Below, piece by piece: positions 20,673 through 24,670 of a DNA stretch of 24,670 nucleotides. Where the stretch lies: IMG/VR virus record IMGVR_UViG_3300010938_000131, positions 1 through 24,670 of that record, one strand, 5' to 3'. A program made the translations under genes and the position numbers. How positions within the stretch are numbered: position 1 is the first letter of the stretch; every line of letters starts with the position of its first letter. This DNA comes from a virus. The notes beneath the pieces were generated by a model. The model was not told the origin of the DNA, did not search any database, and worked only from the letters and a program-made list of their open reading frames with translations.

Positions 20673-21934
20673 ACAGTATAAATCCAACAAGACATAAGTG
20701 GCTGCATCACGGCGGTAAGATAAACAAAATCATTGCTGCCTGCAATAAGTTTCTTAAGATGCAGTTCAGCCAGAATGATTTTATTGTTGATACAAGTTCC
20801 GAGCAAGTCACTACAGTATCGTTACGCAAATCATTTCCGCGTGTGATTGTTGAGCCTTTTACGATTCTTAAAGTAGCCAACAGCGGAACTTATGACTACA
20901 AGTGTGTTGCGGGCACCGTGCAATTGTTTCTGGGTGACAAAACAAGCGAGAAGAAACTTTGGTGCGACTCATGCGGCGGTGAAGCACAAAACAATTACGA
21001 TTACTCGCTGCTGGATACCAATAATCCGCATATCTATCTCGTGGTAGATGTTGATGCCGCAAATGCAACAATCAGCAATGTACATACTCAGACTCTTGCT
21101 GATGTTTCTAACTTTTATTCCAATGGTTCGTTTTACATTCACTTGGGCGATTTTTATGACAGAGACGGCGAGCTTTGTTTTACCCAAAAAATCACAGGAG
21201 ATATTGAGCTACATGTTGTGTTGCCCGATGGGGCCGAATCCAGCAACATCGAAACAAATTCTCTGGACTACGCAGGGGCATATCTCCAGCTTTACAAGTT
21301 TGCTGATGCGAGCCAAAACACAGCCGTTGTAAAAATAAATGACAAGATACAATATGTGGTAACAAATACTGTGCCGAGTTCGTGTGGATGTGTGGCTGAC
21401 CCTGGTGATTTGTTCGCTGGACTGTCATGCGGAAATCATAAACACGTAATAGATTATGCCGCAAATGCTGGCAATGCGAATTTTGCAAACTCATCGAATT
21501 ACTCAAGCAGCTCAGGCAGTGCCGGTATGGCATGGGCTGTAATTAATATCTCAGACCACCAGCACTCGGAGTTAAGTGGCCTAAATAACGATGACCATCA
21601 GCAGTATTGGCTTGTTAACGACGGCTACACTCGCAACAAGGGTTCGAGCATAGGCAAAACAAATGGAGTCATGGTAATAGACCTGAATTCCCCCGCCCTG
21701 GTGGGCAACTGGAGTTATGATAATATCCAAGGCAATACTGTTACAGCCGCCAATGCCAATGTTGGTAATATCAACGTGGGCCAATTATGCCAGGTCAATC
21801 ATCTGACTGTTTTGGGCAATGTTGTGACAGAGATTGGCAACGGAGCAAACACCGATACCGTTGTGCTTAATCTGGATGGCGGCGGCACAATCAAAGGCAA
21901 ATTTATTCGAGGAATTTTCGTCTTGGCGGAATAA
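20669..21934 (+). CDS. Tail fibre or spike protein
   Basis: A 421-residue protein with features of receptor-binding fibres. The first 20 residues contain TRHKWLHHGGKINKII, a short helix that may dock it to the tail. A CDSCGG motif (99-104) and HKH (257-259) are possible metal sites. DHQHSELSGLNNDDHQQY (296-313) is the HxH-rich motif common in tail fibres, and after it come Gly/Asn/Val-rich beta repeats, ANANVGNINVGQLCQVNHLT among them. ATGA overlap with the gene before. It ends in the next leader element. Confidence 0.8.
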   Translation: MNSINPTRHKWLHHGGKINKIIAACNKFLKMQFSQNDFIVDTSSEQVTTVSLRKSFPRVIVEPFTILKVANSGTYDYKCVAGTVQLFLGDKTSEKKLWCDSCGGEAQNNYDYSLLDTNNPHIYLVVDVDAANATISNVHTQTLADVSNFYSNGSFYIHLGDFYDRDGELCFTQKITGDIELHVVLPDGAESSNIETNSLDYAGAYLQLYKFADASQNTAVVKINDKIQYVVTNTVPSSCGCVADPGDLFAGLSCGNHKHVIDYAANAGNANFANSSNYSSSSGSAGMAWAVINISDHQHSELSGLNNDDHQQYWLVNDGYTRNKGSSIGKTNGVMVIDLNSPALVGNWSYDNIQGNTVTAANANVGNINVGQLCQVNHLTVLGNVVTEIGNGANTDTVVLNLDGGGTIKGKFIRGIFVLAE

Positions 21935-21948
21935 CTATATTAGGAGGG
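21930..21948 (+). promoter_or_regulatory. AATAACTATATT/GGAGGG element before exported-protein module
   Basis: AATAACTATATTAGGAGGG overlaps the stop of the fibre gene and provides the ribosome-binding site for the gene at 21954. TATATT (21936-21941) could act as -10. The arrangement equals the elements at 6391 and 8129. Confidence 0.5.
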
Positions 21949-21953
21949 CCTAA

Positions 21954-23099
21954 ATGAAAAAGATACTGAGTACGCTGGTAGGATTTTATGCGGCCGTTGC
22001 TTTGGCCGTAAATCCTCCTCCGGCAAAAGAAATCACTGTGGATTTCGCAAATCTACAAGCCCCTGGTGTGGTGATATACCGCGGAGCAGAAAACGCCTAC
22101 AGGGCATATCTGCAGCGAGCCAGAGTGCCGCTGAATCTCACCAACACAACAGTATGGGCAAGCTGGGCTACGTCGGCTACTGCCACTGCCTGCAGCACGG
22201 CACAAGTAGAAGTCATCAATGCTACCAGCGGCATTGTGGATATAGTGTGGTCTCCGAGTAATTCAGCCGCAGCTCCAGGGCGTTACATGTGGGAAATCGG
22301 GGTGCAGGGCAGCAATATCCGCGTTGTAGCGCAAGGGCCATGTAATCTTAATGGCTCGCCTTACGCATGGGGCGGGGCGCAGCAAGTGTGGACCACTAAC
22401 GTTGTTTGGGGCACGTTTACGCCGGTCAATTGGCCAATAGGGGAAGGCGGGGCCATGTACTGGTCTGGCTATCCTGCGACTCAGACCGTTGCCATGGGTA
22501 AGCATAGCATCACGGGCTTGGCCGGTACTATAGCTTGTGACGTTGATGCTGATTGGGGCATTGGGTATCTACAAGGCACCAACCCCGCAACGGGACCAAT
22601 ATCGGGCCGCGCATACATGGTGGGATTGCGTGATGACGGCGGCGGCGAGTCTATAGGTGCTTGGGGCATTTATGACGGCCTGCAATTGATTGCCTACACC
22701 AATCGCCTCGAAGCCTATATTGGAGCCGACGAAGTGATGACGCTCACGTCCGATGGGCTGCGAGTATGGGGCAATCCCGTGGTGACAAACGAAACCAGCC
22801 AAGCTGTCTGGACTTATGCGTTGCCGCTGACAAACTGGGGCGTCAAGATGCGTAAGGCGGCATATATCAGCCAGGCTTGGGGCAAAACGGTATCAGGTGT
22901 TGTGACGGCGCAGGTCTATCGCCAGCACTACACCAACGCCTGGCTTAGTGGCGCAACTCTACTTGGCAGCGTGGTGATTGGCACAACCGGCGCAAACCAA
23001 ATTACAGGCTGGGCTGCCGGGCAAGATGAGCTGATAGGCGTCTATTTCAATGGAGGGCAGACTCAGCAATGCGTATTTGGCCTTACATACTCTTACTAG
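21954..23099 (+). CDS. Exported BppU-like protein with signal peptide
   Basis: A 381-residue protein that starts with a typical Sec signal peptide, MKKILSTLVGFYAAVALA, probable cut after residue 18, then VNPPP. Residues about 26-125 (GVVIYRGAENAYRAYLQRAR, then VPLNLTNTTVWASWA, VINATSGIVDIVW and GRYMWEIGV) look like the N-terminal domain of BppU-like baseplate proteins. The remainder is beta-rich with Trp/Gly-rich repeats and may carry a binding domain. A signal peptide on a tail-type protein is unusual: such proteins normally assemble in the cytoplasm. It could be displayed on the infected cell or released. GGAGGG lies six bases before the ATG. It overlaps the next gene by 31 bases. Confidence 0.8.
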   Translation: MKKILSTLVGFYAAVALAVNPPPAKEITVDFANLQAPGVVIYRGAENAYRAYLQRARVPLNLTNTTVWASWATSATATACSTAQVEVINATSGIVDIVWSPSNSAAAPGRYMWEIGVQGSNIRVVAQGPCNLNGSPYAWGGAQQVWTTNVVWGTFTPVNWPIGEGGAMYWSGYPATQTVAMGKHSITGLAGTIACDVDADWGIGYLQGTNPATGPISGRAYMVGLRDDGGGESIGAWGIYDGLQLIAYTNRLEAYIGADEVMTLTSDGLRVWGNPVVTNETSQAVWTYALPLTNWGVKMRKAAYISQAWGKTVSGVVTAQVYRQHYTNAWLSGATLLGSVVIGTTGANQITGWAAGQDELIGVYFNGGQTQQCVFGLTYSY

Positions 23100-24100
23100 T
23101 TTCTCTTGTTGCAACGGCAGAAGAGGTCTGGATTCAGCCTCCTCCGCCTGAGGTGTTGTTTCAGCAGGCTCCTGCCGAAGACATTATTATATGTTTTTCG
23201 GCGGGCAACAGCATATACCGAGCAACATCGTGGGGTGGCTCGTTTTCGAATGTTCAGACGCTGTCAACATCGCCTCGTAGCTATTGCGGCACGCAAATCT
23301 ATGGGGCCACAAACTCCTGGTATGTTGACCAGAGCAGCTATGGGCCGTGGATTTCAACGAATGCTGGCATATCATGGACAAGTAGGATAGTAGGCGGAAA
23401 CTGCAACATCATGGCGTGTGGCGGAGTCTATGGTGAGGTTGTGCTTGTCGGACGAGGGTCAGGCTATCCCATGTTGTCAACCAACTGGGGGCTGAACTGG
23501 AGCACTCTTACGAGCTTGCCTTTTGCTGCATGGCGTGGTGCTTTTGTCTCTACCAATGGTGCTGTGCTTGCACTGTGCGGTGATTCGCAAAATATCTGGC
23601 TATCCTGGGACACTGGCAATACATGGGTCTCTCGCTCTCCTCCTGCTGGCTCTCCCTCATATCATAGGCAAATGTATTGCTCCCAGGATGGCACGAACAT
23701 ATTTATGGGGCATTACAACGGGTACTGCTACATGTCCTATGACGCAGGCCAGACTTGGACGCAAATTGCTGATATGCCTTACGGCCAGTACTACGAGTTC
23801 GGGGCATGGGGTTCGGCAGATTTCAAACATATCTATAGCTTGCAATACGCCAACAGCCCAAACGCAAAACTCTGGCACTCAGAAAACGCAGGTACCAATT
23901 GGACAGCGACATCATGGAGTACAGACGGGCAGTTTTTTATGATGTCATGCTCGCCGGATGGAAAGTATCTCGTCATACGCACGTGTGACGGAAATAAATA
24001 TCTGATTGGCTCCAAAGATTACGGAGCAACACTTGAGGTAATAGAGCCCATTACAAGAGACCGTAGTGGTGTATTTGTGTGGTCTGGGAGGTTGAAATGA
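23069..24100 (+). CDS. Exported Asp-box (BNR-like) beta-propeller protein
   Basis: A 343-residue protein with an N-terminal signal peptide (MRIWPYILLLVSLVATAEE, cut near residue 17). Six clear Asp-box repeats of the S-x-D/N-x-G-x-x-W type lie at 96-104 (STNAGISWT), 137-145 (STNWGLNWS), 179-187 (SWDTGNTWV), 223-231 (SYDAGQTWT), 271-279 (SENAGTNWT) and 315-323 (SKDYGATLE). A degenerate unit is at 52-60 (ATSWGGSFS). Spacing of about 41-48 residues indicates a six- or seven-bladed propeller like sialidase or photosystem-assembly-type folds. Sialidase catalytic residues (arginine triad, Tyr/Glu pair) were not assignable, so binding may be more likely than hydrolysis. The start codon lies within the end of the previous gene, with GGAGGG upstream. 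Confidence 0.8.
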   Translation: MRIWPYILLLVSLVATAEEVWIQPPPPEVLFQQAPAEDIIICFSAGNSIYRATSWGGSFSNVQTLSTSPRSYCGTQIYGATNSWYVDQSSYGPWISTNAGISWTSRIVGGNCNIMACGGVYGEVVLVGRGSGYPMLSTNWGLNWSTLTSLPFAAWRGAFVSTNGAVLALCGDSQNIWLSWDTGNTWVSRSPPAGSPSYHRQMYCSQDGTNIFMGHYNGYCYMSYDAGQTWTQIADMPYGQYYEFGAWGSADFKHIYSLQYANSPNAKLWHSENAGTNWTATSWSTDGQFFMMSCSPDGKYLVIRTCDGNKYLIGSKDYGATLEVIEPITRDRSGVFVWSGRLK

Positions 24101-24354
24101 TAGGGGAAGACAAGGGCAAGTTTAGCTGGGATTCGGCGGTTTCTGTTATCCATTTAATCTGGGTTTTAGGCGGGGCACTGCTGGCAATAGGTATGACATA
24201 CGCCTCGATTTCGCAGCGATTGAGCTTTGTCGAGAACAAAGTGCCGCAAATGGAGCGCGACCACGATTTGTTGATTTCAATCGCCGCCAATGTTGAGTCG
24301 GTTCGACGCGATATTAATGACATCAAATGCACACTGTCAGAGAAACCAAAATGA
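24097..24354 (+). CDS. Single-span coiled-coil protein, possible holin or inner spanin
   Basis: An 85-residue protein with a short polar N-terminus, one transmembrane helix (about 14-36, VSVIHLIWVLGGALLAIGM) and a charged coiled coil (about 38-82, QRLSFVENKVPQMERDHDLL and on to RRDINDIKCTL). An N-terminal anchor followed by a coiled coil is the plan of inner spanins (Rz) and of some holin-like proteins. The following gene encodes an exported protein, as in a spanin pair. The start is in an ATGA overlap with the propeller gene and has GGGAGG five bases upstream; an in-frame GTG at 24079 is less likely. Role in lysis is inferred from topology and order. Confidence 0.6.
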   Translation: MIGEDKGKFSWDSAVSVIHLIWVLGGALLAIGMTYASISQRLSFVENKVPQMERDHDLLISIAANVESVRRDINDIKCTLSEKPK

Positions 24355-24670
24355 GAGCAAGTTGTATAATCTGTTTGTGTTTTGCATTATCTTTGTTTGC
24401 TCAAGACAAGCAAGATATTGGCCTAAGCCCATTGACTGAGGCTAAAGTTAGTTTTGTCAAAGCGCAAATCGTTGATGGGAAAGTGGCTGGCCTTTATCTG
24501 CCCACTGATGCGCAGCGAGACGATTACATGAAGTCCATAGTAACTGTTTCGGCTACTTATGGCACAGACAACTCAACCACCAACTCTCGTTTCGAGGTGC
24601 CCTACAAGACCCTTGCCAAGGCATTGCAAGATGCTTCTGCTGGAGCGGTGATTGTTGTCATAGACCAAGA
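24351..24670 (+). CDS. Exported small protein, N-terminal part (continues at 56-191)
   Basis: The first 107 codons of a 151-residue protein that crosses the circular join. MRASCIICLCFALSLFA is a signal peptide, cut probably before QDKQ. It has three Cys within it but no proper lipobox, so a soluble exported protein is more likely than a lipoprotein. The mature part begins DIGLSPLTEAKVSFVKAQ and holds NSRFEVPYKTLAKALQDA. It starts in an ATGA overlap with the coiled-coil gene. Its place suggests an outer partner of that protein (spanin-like) or another member of the exported module. No family is recognised. Confidence 0.75.
   Translation, partial: MRASCIICLCFALSLFAQDKQDIGLSPLTEAKVSFVKAQIVDGKVAGLYLPTDAQRDDYMKSIVTVSATYGTDNSTTNSRFEVPYKTLAKALQDASAGAVIVVIDQ
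24616..24670. repeat. Right copy of 55-bp terminal overlap
   Basis: Identical to bases 1-55. See the left copy: joining the two gives a circle of about 24,615 bp and restores one intact gene. Confidence 0.95.

Overview
The window is a complete, small, tailed-phage genome of the HK97 capsid / siphovirus type, linearised at an arbitrary point. The first 55 bases (1-55) recur exactly as the last 55 (24616-24670), and one open reading frame runs in frame across that join, so the unit is a circle of about 24,615 bp. The host cannot be named from sequence. Shine-Dalgarno sequences of the GGAGG type, classical signal peptides and spanin-like genes suggest a bacterium, probably Gram-negative. A type I-C-like CRISPR repeat suggests that hosts of this phage carry type I-C CRISPR-Cas.

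Layout. A leftward module (942-3756, minus strand) encodes a small protein resembling sigma-70 region 2 and a primase-helicase (zinc finger, TOPRIM, AAA ATPase). A 1.5 kb region with no clear gene (3757-5243) follows. It holds divergent promoters with operator-like inverted repeats, a solitary CRISPR-repeat-like hairpin inside what looks like its own promoter-terminator unit, two tandem arrays of 11-bp repeats, TATCCCC boxes in both orientations, an AT-rich stretch and a third repeat cluster. I read its right part as the replication origin. Two unknown early genes (5244-6203) come next, each preceded by the same 7-bp-stem hairpin, and the pair is closed by a strong Rho-independent terminator at 6225-6291.

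The late region runs rightwards from about 6300 to the end and on through the join to 961. It begins with a pair of 30-bp direct repeats and a recurring AATAACTATAATT/GGAGGG element. In order it encodes a possible small terminase, the large terminase, HK97-type portal, prohead protease with an extra C-terminal domain, two adjacent HK97-fold capsid paralogues, a gp6-like connector, two glycosyltransferases (GT-A-like and GT-D-like), a duplicated head-closure protein, tail terminator, gp10-like protein, tail-tube candidate, tail chaperone pair with a -1 slippery site, tape measure, two distal tail proteins, two exported proteins (one BppU-like, one Asp-box beta-propeller), a single-span coiled-coil protein, an exported small protein crossing the join, and a third glycosyltransferase.

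No integrase, CI-type repressor or recognisable endolysin was found although the genome appears complete. The most interesting element is the solitary CRISPR-like repeat at 4083-4113, a candidate RNA anti-CRISPR. Next are the tandem capsid paralogues, the signal-peptide-bearing module, the recurring late element with the sigma-like gene, and glycosyltransferases embedded in the virion morphogenesis operon.
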